From: Vibrio pelagius
GTDB taxonomy: Bacteria; Pseudomonadota; Gammaproteobacteria; Enterobacterales; Vibrionaceae
Assembly (NCBI RefSeq): GCF_024347575.1
Contig: NZ_AP025503.1
Location: 806,001 to 870,000, forward strand
Direction of reading: 5' to 3'
DNA: 64,000 nucleotides
In this document: positions 47,926 to 57,223 of the stretch, in pieces
Numbering within the stretch: position 1 is the stretch's first letter
Layout: each line of letters starts with the position of its first letter
Notes under the pieces: model-generated
Seen by the model: the letters and a program-made list of their open reading frames with translations, nothing else
Databases searched by the model: none
What the model was told of the DNA's origin: nothing
Position numbers and translations under genes: made by a program

Positions 47926-49149
47926 CTAGATTTTCTTAAAGATGATAGAGGTGTTGATACCGCCAAAGGCAAAGTTGTTGCTCATTAGGTATTTAACATC
48001 CAATTCGCGACCAGAGCCCGTGATGTAATCCAGTTTACCGCACTGTTCATCCACATTTTCAAGGTTAAGCGTTGGACTGAACCAACCGCTATGCATCATT
48101 TCTAGGCTGAGCCATGCTTCAATCGCACCACACGCGCCTAGTGTATGACCAAAGTAACTCTTGAGAGAGCTGATTGGCACTTCACCGAAGATGTTCGCTG
48201 TTGCATTACTCTCGGCAATGTCACCTTTCTCTGTCGCGGTGCCGTGTGCTGAAACATAACCAATTTTGTCTGCAGCAAGGTCTGCATCTTTGAGGGCTTT
48301 TTCCATACAGATCTGCATGGTTTCCATTTGCGGCTGGGTTACGTGGGCGGCATCACAGTTGCTGGCAAAGCCGATGATTTCCGCATAAATCTTAGCGCCA
48401 CGTGCTACTGCATGCTCGTACTCTTCAAGAATCAGAGTACCAGCGCCTTCACCAATCACTAGGCCATCGCGTTCACTGTCGTATGGACTTGGTGATTTCT
48501 TGGGTGTGTCGTTTTTCAAACTGGTTGCAAAAAGGGTATCGAACACCGCAGATTCTGTTGGGCAAAGCTCTTCACCACCACCTGCAACCATCACAGTTTG
48601 GTAGCCGTGCTTGATCGCTTCATAAGCGTAGCCGATGGCTTGGCTTCCGGACGTACATGCACTGCTGGTGGGAATAACACGACCACGAAGTCCGAAGAAC
48701 AGACCCACGTTAACTGCAGCTGTGTGCGGCATCATCTGTACGTATGTGGTAGCTGTAATTGCTCGTGTCGATTTCTCATTCAGCATCACACCAAACGCAC
48801 CAACTGCATCAGTACTGCCGGTTGAAGAGCCGTAAGCAATACCAGTTTCACCATTGGTTAATACGTCATGCCCAATTAAGCCAGCTTGCTCAAGAGCATT
48901 CTCGGTCGCGACCGTTGCTAGGCGAGATACACGACCCATGCCACGAACTTGCTTGCGCTTGTAGTGCTTTGGCAGTTGGAAATCGTCAATTGGTGCAGCG
49001 AGTTTGGTGTTGAGGCCGTCATATTGCTCAAAGCTTGGCATGTACTGAGTCGCGTTCTCGCACGCTTTTAGTTTTGGTTCGATATCTTGCCAGTTGTTGC
49101 CAAAGGCTGTAACGCCTGACATTCCAGTAACGACTACACGGCGGGTCAT
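47926..49149 (-). CDS. apeR: ApeR, beta-ketoacyl-ACP synthase of aryl-polyene synthesis
   Basis: FabF-like condensing enzyme. The 407-residue protein has nucleophile C165 in PTSSACTSGSQAIGYA, and the two catalytic His in VSAHGTATEKGD and YFGHTLGACGA. In the aryl-polyene system this KS is separate from the main KS/CLF pair and is thought to take part in early or starter elongation. It overlaps apeQ by 4 bases. Lettering follows the Xenorhabdus ape scheme as I recall it. Confidence 0.88.
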   Translation of the reverse strand: MTRRVVVTGMSGVTAFGNNWQDIEPKLKACENATQYMPSFEQYDGLNTKLAAPIDDFQLPKHYKRKQVRGMGRVSRLATVATENALEQAGLIGHDVLTNGETGIAYGSSTGSTDAVGAFGVMLNEKSTRAITATTYVQMMPHTAAVNVGLFFGLRGRVIPTSSACTSGSQAIGYAYEAIKHGYQTVMVAGGGEELCPTESAVFDTLFATSLKNDTPKKSPSPYDSERDGLVIGEGAGTLILEEYEHAVARGAKIYAEIIGFASNCDAAHVTQPQMETMQICMEKALKDADLAADKIGYVSAHGTATEKGDIAESNATANIFGEVPISSLKSYFGHTLGACGAIEAWLSLEMMHSGWFSPTLNLENVDEQCGKLDYITGSGRELDVKYLMSNNFAFGGINTSIIFKKI

Positions 49150-49871
49150 ACTAGACCTCCATTTACAGAGATCACCTGACGCGTGACATAAGCGGCGATA
49201 TCAGACATGAGGTAGCTCACCAAGCCTGCGACTTCTTCCGGCTCGCCCATGCGACGTAGTGGAACTTGTGGTAGCGCGTGCTCTTTCACATGATCATCAA
49301 CCATACCTGTATCAATCAGACCTGGAGCGACACAGTTCACGGTAATCTTGCGTTTTGCCAGTTCAAGGGCGAGCGATTTGGTTGCACCAATAACACCCGC
49401 TTTCGCAGCACTGTAGTTAGTCTGACCGCGGTTTCCCATGATGCCAGAGACAGACGCTAGAGTGACAATTCGGCCACCTTTACGTTTTTGAACCATCGGC
49501 ATCACGCATGGGTGAAGTACGTTGTAGAAGCTATCTAGGTTAGTATGGATAACGCCATCCCACTCTTCTTCTGTCATGGCAGGGAAAGCCGTGTCACGAG
49601 TAATTCCCGCATTGTTTACCACACCGTAGTATGCACCGTGTTCTGCAATATCTGCTTCAAGTGTCTCTCGGCACTGTTCACGATTACTGATATCAAACTG
49701 AATCAGACGGCCTGAGCCCCCTTCTGATTCAATTTGCTCTAGAGTCTCTTGAGCACCCTGCTTGTCACCCATATAGTGAACAGCAATGTGAAAGTCATCT
49801 TTGGCAAGTTGAATAGCAATGGCCTTACCAATGCCTTTGCTGGCACCGGTGACTAATACTTGGCGAGTCAT
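49146..49871 (-). CDS. apeQ: ApeQ, 3-ketoacyl-ACP reductase
   Basis: FabG-like SDR that reduces the 3-keto group in each elongation round. The start at 49871 (MTRQVLVTGASKGIGKAIA) has GAGGAA upstream and overlaps apeP by 4 bases (ATGA); a longer frame to 49937 is rejected. The product is 241 residues with TGASKGIG, NNAG and the catalytic YSAAK. Close to FabG in size, but placed inside the pigment operon. Confidence 0.9.
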   Translation of the reverse strand: MTRQVLVTGASKGIGKAIAIQLAKDDFHIAVHYMGDKQGAQETLEQIESEGGSGRLIQFDISNREQCRETLEADIAEHGAYYGVVNNAGITRDTAFPAMTEEEWDGVIHTNLDSFYNVLHPCVMPMVQKRKGGRIVTLASVSGIMGNRGQTNYSAAKAGVIGATKSLALELAKRKITVNCVAPGLIDTGMVDDHVKEHALPQVPLRRMGEPEEVAGLVSYLMSDIAAYVTRQVISVNGGLV

Positions 49872-50332
49872 GACTGATTCCTCGTTTTCATTTCTTGTAA
49901 TTTTTGTTCTGTTGGCACGTAAACATTGAGTTGACACTGAGCCACCAACTCTCCTTGGTGCTCTACTTTTGATGTGAACACCGCCATGCCGTTATCTTCC
50001 ATCAATTGTTCTGCATAGATATCTAAGGTTTGTCCCTTGGTAAAATGGTCGCAAAGCGATTTGTATCGACGCGAACCTAAAAGAAAACCGATGGGAGGCT
50101 GCTCGCCTTGATTCAATGCATGATACCCAGACCATGCAGCGACAGACTGCGCCATAAACTCAATGCCAACATATGCGGGCATGGTTTGAGATTCTGAGTC
50201 GTAGAATAGATGATGTTCACCAATATCTACCTGGCAGTGAATCGCTTGTTCTTCAATCTTGATCGCTCTGTCGATAAGAATCATCGGATCGTCGTGGGGA
50301 AGAAGTTGGTCTACCGAAGGGATATTAGTCAT
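49868..50332 (-). CDS. apeP: ApeP, hotdog-fold dehydratase subunit
   Basis: 154-residue hotdog protein with LLPHDDPMILIDRAI and MPAYVGIEFMAQSVAAWSGYHA, typical of the FabA/FabZ-like family placed in aryl-polyene clusters. In the characterised system ApeI and ApeP work together as the dehydratase that creates the conjugated double bonds. It overlaps apeO by 8 bases and apeQ by 4. Confidence 0.87.
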   Translation of the reverse strand: MTNIPSVDQLLPHDDPMILIDRAIKIEEQAIHCQVDIGEHHLFYDSESQTMPAYVGIEFMAQSVAAWSGYHALNQGEQPPIGFLLGSRRYKSLCDHFTKGQTLDIYAEQLMEDNGMAVFTSKVEHQGELVAQCQLNVYVPTEQKLQEMKTRNQS

Positions 50333-51503
50333 TTACTACACCAAAAATAAGGCTAATGTTGTTTCCACCGAAGGCAAACGAGTTGCTTAAGATGTTTTTT
50401 GATTTGAGCTTTTGGTAACAGTCTACCAAATCAATATCGATATCTTCAGCTTTATCCTGACATTTTTGTAAGGGAAGAGATAAATCGAAACTAAGGATAT
50501 GCCATGCGATGGCGGCCTCGACTGCGCTGGCTGCTCCGAGAGTATGGCCGGTAAGTGGCTTGGTTGAGCTCACTGGCACTTTGTTTGGAAAGACGCGCGA
50601 GATAGCTTTGCTTTCCATTGAGTCATTGAGCGGCGTCGCTGTGCCATGCGCATTGACATAGCCAATCTGTTCTGGCTCTAGGTCGGCATCACGAAGTGCA
50701 TTTCGCATCGCTTGCTCTGCTCCATTACCTTCAGGGTGCGGTGCAGAAATGTGGTGAGCGTCAGAGCTATCGCCGCAACCGAGAAGCGCGACGGATGGCT
50801 GTTTCAACTTATCTTTACTTAGCAACATGAAGGCCGCTGCCTCACCGATATTGATGCCTTTACGTTGCGCACTGAACGGTTGGCAATGCTCGGTAGATAA
50901 GGCCTCTAAGCCATGAAAGCCGTTTAAGGTTAGTTTGCATAGGGTATCGACACCGCCAACAATGACAGCATCGACCATTCCTGAGTTGAGCAGTCGCTTG
51001 GCACTCAAAAACACACGGCCACTTGAAGAGCAGGCGGTAGAGATAGCGTAATTTGGGCCTTGCAGGTCGTAATAGTGACTCACGAATTCGCTGATATTAC
51101 CAAGCTCTTGTTTAGAGTAGTGGTATGACTGTGGAAATTGTCCATTTTTCAATTTCTCGGTGAACGCGAGCTCACCATCTGAAATGCCGGATGTACTTGT
51201 CCCTATAATAACGGCAACTCGGTCATGACCATATTTGGCTTTAGCTTGCTCGATCTCTGACTCTATTTGCGACAACGCAGACAAAGCAAGACGATTGTTA
51301 CGTGAGTTGTACTCCTCGAAAGGTGCTTGGATGCTCGGAAGCTCACCGTCAACTCGCCCGACGACTGTTGGCTGTCCATCATTTAATAGATCGAGTGCTT
51401 CCACCATATTTGAGCCAACACCACTTTGTAGGCGCTGGTGAATATCATTGTGATTAGAACCCAAAGCGGAGTGAAAACCACAGGCATGAATGTAAATCGT
51501 CAT
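50325..51503 (-). CDS. apeO: ApeO, main ketosynthase (KS) of the aryl-polyene machine
   Basis: 392-residue FabF-like condensing enzyme with C158 in AISTACSSSGRVF, His in VNAHGTATPLND and His in PLTGHTLGAASAVEAA. In known systems ApeO pairs with the inactive homologue ApeC (chain-length factor) to extend the polyene with malonyl units. It overlaps apeN by 4 bases and apeP by 8, indicating tightly coupled translation. Confidence 0.88.
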   Translation of the reverse strand: MTIYIHACGFHSALGSNHNDIHQRLQSGVGSNMVEALDLLNDGQPTVVGRVDGELPSIQAPFEEYNSRNNRLALSALSQIESEIEQAKAKYGHDRVAVIIGTSTSGISDGELAFTEKLKNGQFPQSYHYSKQELGNISEFVSHYYDLQGPNYAISTACSSSGRVFLSAKRLLNSGMVDAVIVGGVDTLCKLTLNGFHGLEALSTEHCQPFSAQRKGINIGEAAAFMLLSKDKLKQPSVALLGCGDSSDAHHISAPHPEGNGAEQAMRNALRDADLEPEQIGYVNAHGTATPLNDSMESKAISRVFPNKVPVSSTKPLTGHTLGAASAVEAAIAWHILSFDLSLPLQKCQDKAEDIDIDLVDCYQKLKSKNILSNSFAFGGNNISLIFGVVND

Positions 51504-52156
51504 AGTGTTTCGTTCTTCGTTGCTGGAGTGGTTAGGTTTGAACTCAGGGTTTGGATATTGATACGATACCCCTGTGTGAGGTGCTCAAACACAATGTCTC
51601 CCTCTACTTTCTGTTGGTTATCTGTCGCAAAGTAGCGGATTTCGATGACCGGTGTATTGCTCTTATCGTAGACGACACGTTGGTTGGCTGTTTCAACAAT
51701 GTGCCAACCTATGTCGCTCAACGAACTTTGCCATGCCTCGATTGGCCATAGCGTTAGCATGAGATTGAACAGTACTTGCTCTGGTGCTGGCAGGGTGTCA
51801 TCGAGCCCAGTTAATACCTGCGTATCGATTGTATCATCTTGATACTGAAGAGATAAAATTCGGGTGCCCCAAGAGGAGAAGCCTGCGAGCACTACCTTGT
51901 TTTGATTAACTTGCAGTTGTACCGGTAGCTGTTGTTGTGTTTCACCCCAGCTCGCCGTAATCAGTTGGCTTGTGGTCAATTCATAGCCAAGCTTTGCTGG
52001 TTTAGGAAGCGCAACTTGTGTGTTTTCATCAATAGTGACCAAGGCTTGGCGAGTATTTTGCGGACCAAGAGAGCAAGCACTTAACGTTGCAGCAAGCACA
52101 AAGGCTACTCCGATCTTTATCGAATAGCGCCATGTTTTAAGGTGTGCTAGAACCAT
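51500..52156 (-). CDS. apeN: ApeN, DUF3261-type lipoprotein
   Basis: 218 residues with an N-terminal signal and lipobox TLSACSLG, then a single DUF3261-like domain. A conserved VFEHLTQGYRINIQTL closes the protein. The role is unknown but it is regularly found with the MMPL exporter and LolA-like carrier, so it likely helps move the pigment-lipid to the outer membrane. It shares one base with the apeM stop (TAATG). Confidence 0.8.
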   Translation of the reverse strand: MVLAHLKTWRYSIKIGVAFVLAATLSACSLGPQNTRQALVTIDENTQVALPKPAKLGYELTTSQLITASWGETQQQLPVQLQVNQNKVVLAGFSSWGTRILSLQYQDDTIDTQVLTGLDDTLPAPEQVLFNLMLTLWPIEAWQSSLSDIGWHIVETANQRVVYDKSNTPVIEIRYFATDNQQKVEGDIVFEHLTQGYRINIQTLSSNLTTPATKNETL

Positions 52157-54516
52157 TATTTTGTCCTTCTTTTCGCTGAATTACCTTCAGCTCCTATCGC
52201 CATTGGAGAGAGCAACCACGCCACAAATATACCAGTGAGCACGGTGACACCAAAGCTATGGATAGCGTGAGTCTGGCTTAGGGATAGCAACCCAAAGGAG
52301 AGAAGCGTTGTGATGCCGGAGAGCGATATCGCGAGTAGGGTGCCAAGCGACTTCTTCTGTTCGGCAAAAAATAGCGTGTAATCGATACCGATACCTAAGA
52401 TCAGTATTAGGCCGAGTAGATTGAAGAGATTGATGCTTGAGCCTACAGCGGCTGTAACGCCAAGCCCGGCAGCACCCGCAATGATAGATGGCAGCAGCAT
52501 GATGATGGCTCTTTTAGGGCCATAGCGCCAGCCTAGAACCAGCCCAATACCTGCCAGTGCTACCAGCAGTAGCTCCAGTACTTTGACGCGATACTCAGAA
52601 AATAGTGAAGAGATTTCATCCGCTTTGTTGAGGTACTTAATCCCTAAAAGCTGAGTCTCTTTATTGTTTAACCACGCCTCAAAACGCTGTGAGTCATCAA
52701 TATCTTGGAGAAGCACGATTGCGGCTTGTTGACCATTGATGGGGTCAAGCCACAATGAACGCATGGGTTCTGACACTGGTGAGCGTAAGAAGTCGTTCAC
52801 CGTGATCTCTCGATACACAGGGAGTTCAGGAAAGCTCGCCCAGCCCAGTCCACTCTGTAGAGGTTGGCTTTGATTGCGATACAATTCACTGACGAGTTGG
52901 TAGTTGAGCTTTTGCTCATGAGTCGTTGGCAGGAGCTGGTGGATACTTCGATAACCAGAAAGCGTCCCGTTGCTGACCAGTTGATCCAGCTCGTCGCCTA
53001 GTCGATGCAGTGATTTTAGCAGAGCTTGATCGTTGCCTGCGGTGATTAGCAGCATCGACTGACTATTGCCAATCCCTGATACTGATGTAATGGTCTGCTC
53101 TTGCGCCTTCAATGTCTCAGGCATCGCCTGCAACTGACGAATGTCATCAAGGTATTGAATTTGGGTCAATGCGACGATGCTAGCCGCAGCAATGAGCGTT
53201 GGCAAGGCGTAGCGCAGGGCAGGCTTGCTCCAAAGCTGGAGCCATGCGTTCAGCAGGGAAGCAAGAGGTAGCGGTCGGTCTTGACTTGGTCGCTTCGCTA
53301 ATATCGGATACCAACAAACTACAGTCGTGTAGGCCGCAAACAGACCAATAGACGAAAACAACGCCAATTGTTGTAGGCCGGGGAACGGAGCAATCAGTAA
53401 CCCTAAGTAACCGATTAAGCTGGTCACTAAACCAAGACTTATCGCCATTAAAATATGTTTTAGCCCTTTGTCACTTTGCCAGCGAGACCCGGCAACTAGC
53501 CGGTCAGTAAGATAGTGGAAAGAGTAATCAATAGAGACACCGATTAAGCTCGCGCCGAACACTAAGCTGAATAGGTGCACTTGGCCAAAAATCACGACCG
53601 TGCTAGCCAATGCCACCAACAATCCGGTGCCGATCGAGATTAATGATAAGGCGAGGGGAAGGGCGCTGCGGAATGTCATCCAAATCAAAATAATGACCCC
53701 AGCTAAGGAGCCAAGGCCAATGGTATTGATTTCAGATTTAGCACTCTTGGTCCCATAGTCGGCATAAAACACGACGCCAGTATGTGCAATTTCAACGCCG
53801 AACTCTTGCTCGATATTTTGCTCAATCGACTCTATGAGCGGCAGCTTCTCTTGAGTATTCAGACTGTAAGGAGAACCAGCCAAAGTAGCGGTGATCAACA
53901 CATGAGTGCGCCCTGCGGACTGCGTTGTTAGGTAGTGCTCTTGCAGGGTGAAGTTGGTGCTGGTCTTGCCGACTTCACCAATGTAATCACGGAACAGCAG
54001 AAATGGATCCAGTGACAGCTCTGTCGCTGTGACTCCTGAAAACGGGTTATAGAGAGACTGGATTACGTATTGAACTTGGTTCTCTGGCGCATGCTCTAAG
54101 GTCTGCTTCTGCTGTTCTGTGAGGAGCTGAGCTCTATGCTGAAAATAGAAATCACTCCATTGATTTTGCGTGTTGGCACTGACCTTCCCCTGAACTTTAG
54201 AAAACAGCGGGGAGTCGTTGGCAAGCATGTCACGATTTAAACCACGTTCAAAACTTGCGGCAGCAGCGATCGCTTGCTTAGCCGATTCGGAAGAGACGAG
54301 AAAAAGTACCTGCTCGCTCATTGAGTTAGAAAGTTGCTCGAAAGCCTGCTCTGCCAAAGGATCTTGCTGATTCTTTGGAAGTAACTTCAGAATGTTGGTT
54401 TCAATCGGCACTGCAGAAGAAAAAGCGAATTGTTTGATTAACAATCCGCTAAAAAAAATGACGAGGATTAGCCAGGTTAAGGCAAATTTAGAGTTGGAAC
54501 TGCTGTGCTTCGTCAT
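52156..54516 (-). CDS. apeM: ApeM, MMPL/RND-type exporter
   Basis: Start at 54516 (MTKHSSSNSKFALTWLILVIFF) gives 786 residues and overlaps apeL by 29 bases; a start at 54603 would run deep into apeL. The layout is RND-like in two halves: TM1, a large periplasmic loop, five TM segments (including VSIDYSFHYL), then again TM7, a loop and five TM segments (including GIDYTLFFAEQKKS). Such MMPL proteins move lipids or hydrophobic products. Here it probably exports the aryl-polyene lipid. Confidence 0.87.
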   Translation of the reverse strand: MTKHSSSNSKFALTWLILVIFFSGLLIKQFAFSSAVPIETNILKLLPKNQQDPLAEQAFEQLSNSMSEQVLFLVSSESAKQAIAAAASFERGLNRDMLANDSPLFSKVQGKVSANTQNQWSDFYFQHRAQLLTEQQKQTLEHAPENQVQYVIQSLYNPFSGVTATELSLDPFLLFRDYIGEVGKTSTNFTLQEHYLTTQSAGRTHVLITATLAGSPYSLNTQEKLPLIESIEQNIEQEFGVEIAHTGVVFYADYGTKSAKSEINTIGLGSLAGVIILIWMTFRSALPLALSLISIGTGLLVALASTVVIFGQVHLFSLVFGASLIGVSIDYSFHYLTDRLVAGSRWQSDKGLKHILMAISLGLVTSLIGYLGLLIAPFPGLQQLALFSSIGLFAAYTTVVCWYPILAKRPSQDRPLPLASLLNAWLQLWSKPALRYALPTLIAAASIVALTQIQYLDDIRQLQAMPETLKAQEQTITSVSGIGNSQSMLLITAGNDQALLKSLHRLGDELDQLVSNGTLSGYRSIHQLLPTTHEQKLNYQLVSELYRNQSQPLQSGLGWASFPELPVYREITVNDFLRSPVSEPMRSLWLDPINGQQAAIVLLQDIDDSQRFEAWLNNKETQLLGIKYLNKADEISSLFSEYRVKVLELLLVALAGIGLVLGWRYGPKRAIIMLLPSIIAGAAGLGVTAAVGSSINLFNLLGLILILGIGIDYTLFFAEQKKSLGTLLAISLSGITTLLSFGLLSLSQTHAIHSFGVTVLTGIFVAWLLSPMAIGAEGNSAKRRTK

Positions 54517-55165
54517 CCGTAAGTCTTTGCGGTTGGTGGTTGAAGTTAGAGAATTCGATGAGCGTACTATCGCCTCGGATCTCCTTGAGCTCGATGCGTT
54601 CAATGTCGCTCTTGCCTTGCAAAATTATGCGCTCAAAAACAGCATTCATCGGTGCATGCTTGGGTGTGAGTGAGAGAGTCCAACTTGTCGTTGCGTCGCT
54701 TGGTGAAAAATTCAACGAAAATTGCTCTGTCAGTTTTTGAGTATCGCCATGAAACACCGAAAGAAAAATATGGCTGAAGTAAAAGGCCATTGGGTTCTCT
54801 TTGTCAGTGATCACTTGTGCAGGTTGTTTACCAAAGCGTTGGCTAAGCTTATTGTCAGTCAATACTAAATGCACAGGGAAAGGTGTGGTTTGGTTCCACA
54901 ATAGACCATTGGCTTTATCAAGCAGAAAGGAGCCTTGCGATAACAGCGGCTGATCGAACATTTCCATCGTGCGAGTTTGAGTGAAGTCGCCACGGATGAT
55001 GGATTGGTGACTCAGTGTTGTCTGTAAATCAGCAAGTGTCTTTACTTCTCCTTTTTCTGAGTCAGCCCAAACATGAGAAGCAACGAACAGGCTCAGAAAG
55101 CAGCACAACAGCACTCGGGAGAAGGTTGCTAATGAGGTCAGCGAACGAAAGCTAAGCAGATTCAT
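54488..55165 (-). CDS. apeL: ApeL, LolA-like periplasmic carrier
   Basis: The start at 55165 (MNLLSFRSL) has GAGAAG upstream and gives 225 residues; it overlaps apeK by 14 bases. A signal peptide (VLLCCFLSLFVASHVWA) is followed by a LolA-fold domain: IIRGDFTQTRTMEMFDQPLLSQGSF, then LLWNQTTPFP and IFLSVFHGD. By analogy with LolA it may shuttle a hydrophobic cargo across the periplasm, handing off from ApeM. Confidence 0.85.
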   Translation of the reverse strand: MNLLSFRSLTSLATFSRVLLCCFLSLFVASHVWADSEKGEVKTLADLQTTLSHQSIIRGDFTQTRTMEMFDQPLLSQGSFLLDKANGLLWNQTTPFPVHLVLTDNKLSQRFGKQPAQVITDKENPMAFYFSHIFLSVFHGDTQKLTEQFSLNFSPSDATTSWTLSLTPKHAPMNAVFERIILQGKSDIERIELKEIRGDSTLIEFSNFNHQPQRLTDDEAQQFQL

Positions 55166-55646
55166 GGCAAGACTTCTCTTTGTTAGCGGTAAAGGGGCTA
55201 TCTTCACTCAAGCAACCATGTTGATGCCAGTGGTTCACCTTTTCGGTGAGGGCGCTTGGAGAGGCAAAACACATCTCTTCTGTTTCAATCGCCACTGCAA
55301 CTTGCATTGTGTGAGCACGGGTCATTCTTTGGCCTGTCTTGGCATCATGAATCTCGTAGTCGACACGCAGTCGGTTTTCCCACTCAGTGAGGCGCGCAGT
55401 CACTTTTATCTCATGGTTGAATGGGATCGCTTTTACATACTTCACTCGAGTATCAATGATTGGCCACATGTAGCCTGAGTCCTTCATCTCAAGGTAGTTG
55501 TACTTTAGCTTGTCCATCATGACGCGTCTTGCTTCCTCAAAAAATCGGAAGTAATTGCCATGATAGATAACGCCCATTGGATCGGCGTCTTGGAATGAGG
55601 TCACAATGGTAACCTCGGCTGAAAGTGGATGAAGGATGTCAGACAT
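55152..55646 (-). CDS. apeK: ApeK, 4HBT-type acyl thioesterase
   Basis: 164-residue hotdog thioesterase of the YbgC/4-hydroxybenzoyl-CoA type, with SFQDADPMGVIYHGNYFRFFEEARR carrying the catalytic Asp region (about D20-D22). It may release the finished chain or remove stalled acyl groups from ACP. It is 32 bp after the ammonia-lyase gene. Confidence 0.85.
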   Translation of the reverse strand: MSDILHPLSAEVTIVTSFQDADPMGVIYHGNYFRFFEEARRVMMDKLKYNYLEMKDSGYMWPIIDTRVKYVKAIPFNHEIKVTARLTEWENRLRVDYEIHDAKTGQRMTRAHTMQVAVAIETEEMCFASPSALTEKVNHWHQHGCLSEDSPFTANKEKSCHESA

Positions 55647-55678
55647 AGTTGGCTCTTTCGTTAATACAGTTAGGCGGC

Positions 55679-57223
55679 TTAATACAGTGTCCAGTGCTGC
55701 TGTTGAATACGCTGAATAAACAGACGCAGATCGCTTTCCAATGGGCGGTCTTCAACAACAAACTCAAACTCTTGCATCACTTGATCACGGATCTGCTTCA
55801 AGTTGTCGCTCATGTGGTGCTCGTCGAGCTCATTAGCACGCTTACGTAGCTCCAGAGCTTGCGTTGCTGCTAAGAGTGAAGCGGCGGCAACTTGCTCAGT
55901 TAGCTCTAACACTCGCAAGCAATCACGAGCGGCGATCGTACCCATGCTGACTTTGTCTTGGTTATGGCATTCGGTCGAGCGAGAGAACACACTTGCTGGC
56001 ATGGTGTGTTTTAGCGCTTCTGCCGTCCAAGCTGAGATACCAATCTGAACTGCTTTAAAGCCGTGGTTGATTGGCTTACGCTCACCTTGAGCACCCGTTA
56101 GGTTGAACGGTAGACCATTGTTGAATTTGTAATCCATCAACTGCGCCATTTGACGATCAAGCAGATCGGCAAGGTTAGCGATTGCCGTTTTTAACGTATC
56201 CATAGCCATTGCGATGTGACCACCGTAGAAGTGACCGCCATGCAGTACACGCTCGTTATCACCGTCGATGATTGGATTGTCGTTCGCGCTATTGAGCTCG
56301 TTCTCAATCATTTGACGTAACCACGGCAGTGAATCTTCCACTACACCGATAACGTGCGGTGCGCAGCGCAGTGAATAGCGATCTTGTAGGCGGTCGCTAT
56401 TGCGCGGCGGACGATCAGCTTGCAAGTCATCACGTAACCAAGCGGCAACCTGTTGCTGGCCAGGGTGAGGTTTCACTGCAAACAGCGCTTCGTCGAAGTG
56501 GAAGTCATTACCGTGCATGCCGACAGACACCATGGCGGTGATTTTAGTTGATAGCTGAGATAGGTACTCAGCACGCTTGTAGGCGATACAAGCAAGAGCC
56601 GTCATGACCGATGTCCCGTTCATCAGCGCTAAGCCTTCTTTTGGCTTCAGCTTAATCGGTGTAATGCCTAGTTCGTTGTATACATCGCTCGTTGGTCGCA
56701 CTTCACCCTTGTACAACACATCGCGTTCGCCAATGAGCGCAGCCGCTAGGTAGGAGAGTGGTGTTAAGTCACCGCTTGCACCTACAGATCCTTCTTGAGG
56801 AATGCGTGGTGCAATGTCATTGTTGATCAGAGTAACGATTTGGTTGAGCAAGTCATGGCTAACCCCTGACACGCCTTGGGATAGTGAACAAAGGCGTGTC
56901 GCCAATACCGCACGCGCTTGATCATGAGTGAGTGTCTCACCAAGGCCACAACCGTGGAAGCGAGTCAGGTGCAGAGGTAATTCATCCACCAAGTTAGGTG
57001 GGATAGCAACGGTACACGAATCACCGTAGCCAGTCGTCACACCATAAATGACTCCTTCTTCTTTCAAAAGGCGTTCAAGAAATGCCACGCCTCGGTCAAT
57101 CTTAGAGGTGAAGGCTGGGTCGGTGTTCATGCTTGCGTTAGCACCTTGAGAGATCGCGACAACGTCTTCGATCGTTAGGCGTTCTGCACCAAATGTGATG
57201 CTATTTTGAGTCTTTTTCGTCAT
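55679..57223 (-). CDS. Aromatic amino-acid ammonia lyase (HAL/TAL family), MIO enzyme
   Basis: 514 residues with the MIO-forming triad A149-S150-G151 in GSVGASGDLTPLSYL, the catalytic loop YGVTTGYGDSC, and NDNPIIDGDNERVLHGGHFYG. MIO lyases remove ammonia from His, Tyr or Phe. In this cluster a cinnamate-type starter (from Tyr or Phe) is likely. However, the selectivity pair at residues 89-90 is F-H, not the H-L of tyrosine lyases, F-L of phenylalanine lyases or S-H of histidine lyases. No hutU or other hut gene is nearby. It overlaps apeJ by 23 bases. Confidence 0.85.
   Translation of the reverse strand: MTKKTQNSITFGAERLTIEDVVAISQGANASMNTDPAFTSKIDRGVAFLERLLKEEGVIYGVTTGYGDSCTVAIPPNLVDELPLHLTRFHGCGLGETLTHDQARAVLATRLCSLSQGVSGVSHDLLNQIVTLINNDIAPRIPQEGSVGASGDLTPLSYLAAALIGERDVLYKGEVRPTSDVYNELGITPIKLKPKEGLALMNGTSVMTALACIAYKRAEYLSQLSTKITAMVSVGMHGNDFHFDEALFAVKPHPGQQQVAAWLRDDLQADRPPRNSDRLQDRYSLRCAPHVIGVVEDSLPWLRQMIENELNSANDNPIIDGDNERVLHGGHFYGGHIAMAMDTLKTAIANLADLLDRQMAQLMDYKFNNGLPFNLTGAQGERKPINHGFKAVQIGISAWTAEALKHTMPASVFSRSTECHNQDKVSMGTIAARDCLRVLELTEQVAAASLLAATQALELRKRANELDEHHMSDNLKQIRDQVMQEFEFVVEDRPLESDLRLFIQRIQQQHWTLY

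Noticed and set aside
47926..51503. KS, KR and dehydratase genes read as a primary fatty-acid (fab) operon
   Set aside because: Two KS enzymes, two ACPs, a Cys-less CLF, an ammonia lyase, an MMPL and a LolA-like protein in one operon fit an aryl-polyene cluster, and fabD/fabH are absent.
55679..57223. The ammonia lyase as hutH of histidine degradation
   Set aside because: No hutU, hutI, hutG or hutC is nearby, and it overlaps pigment genes on both function and sequence.
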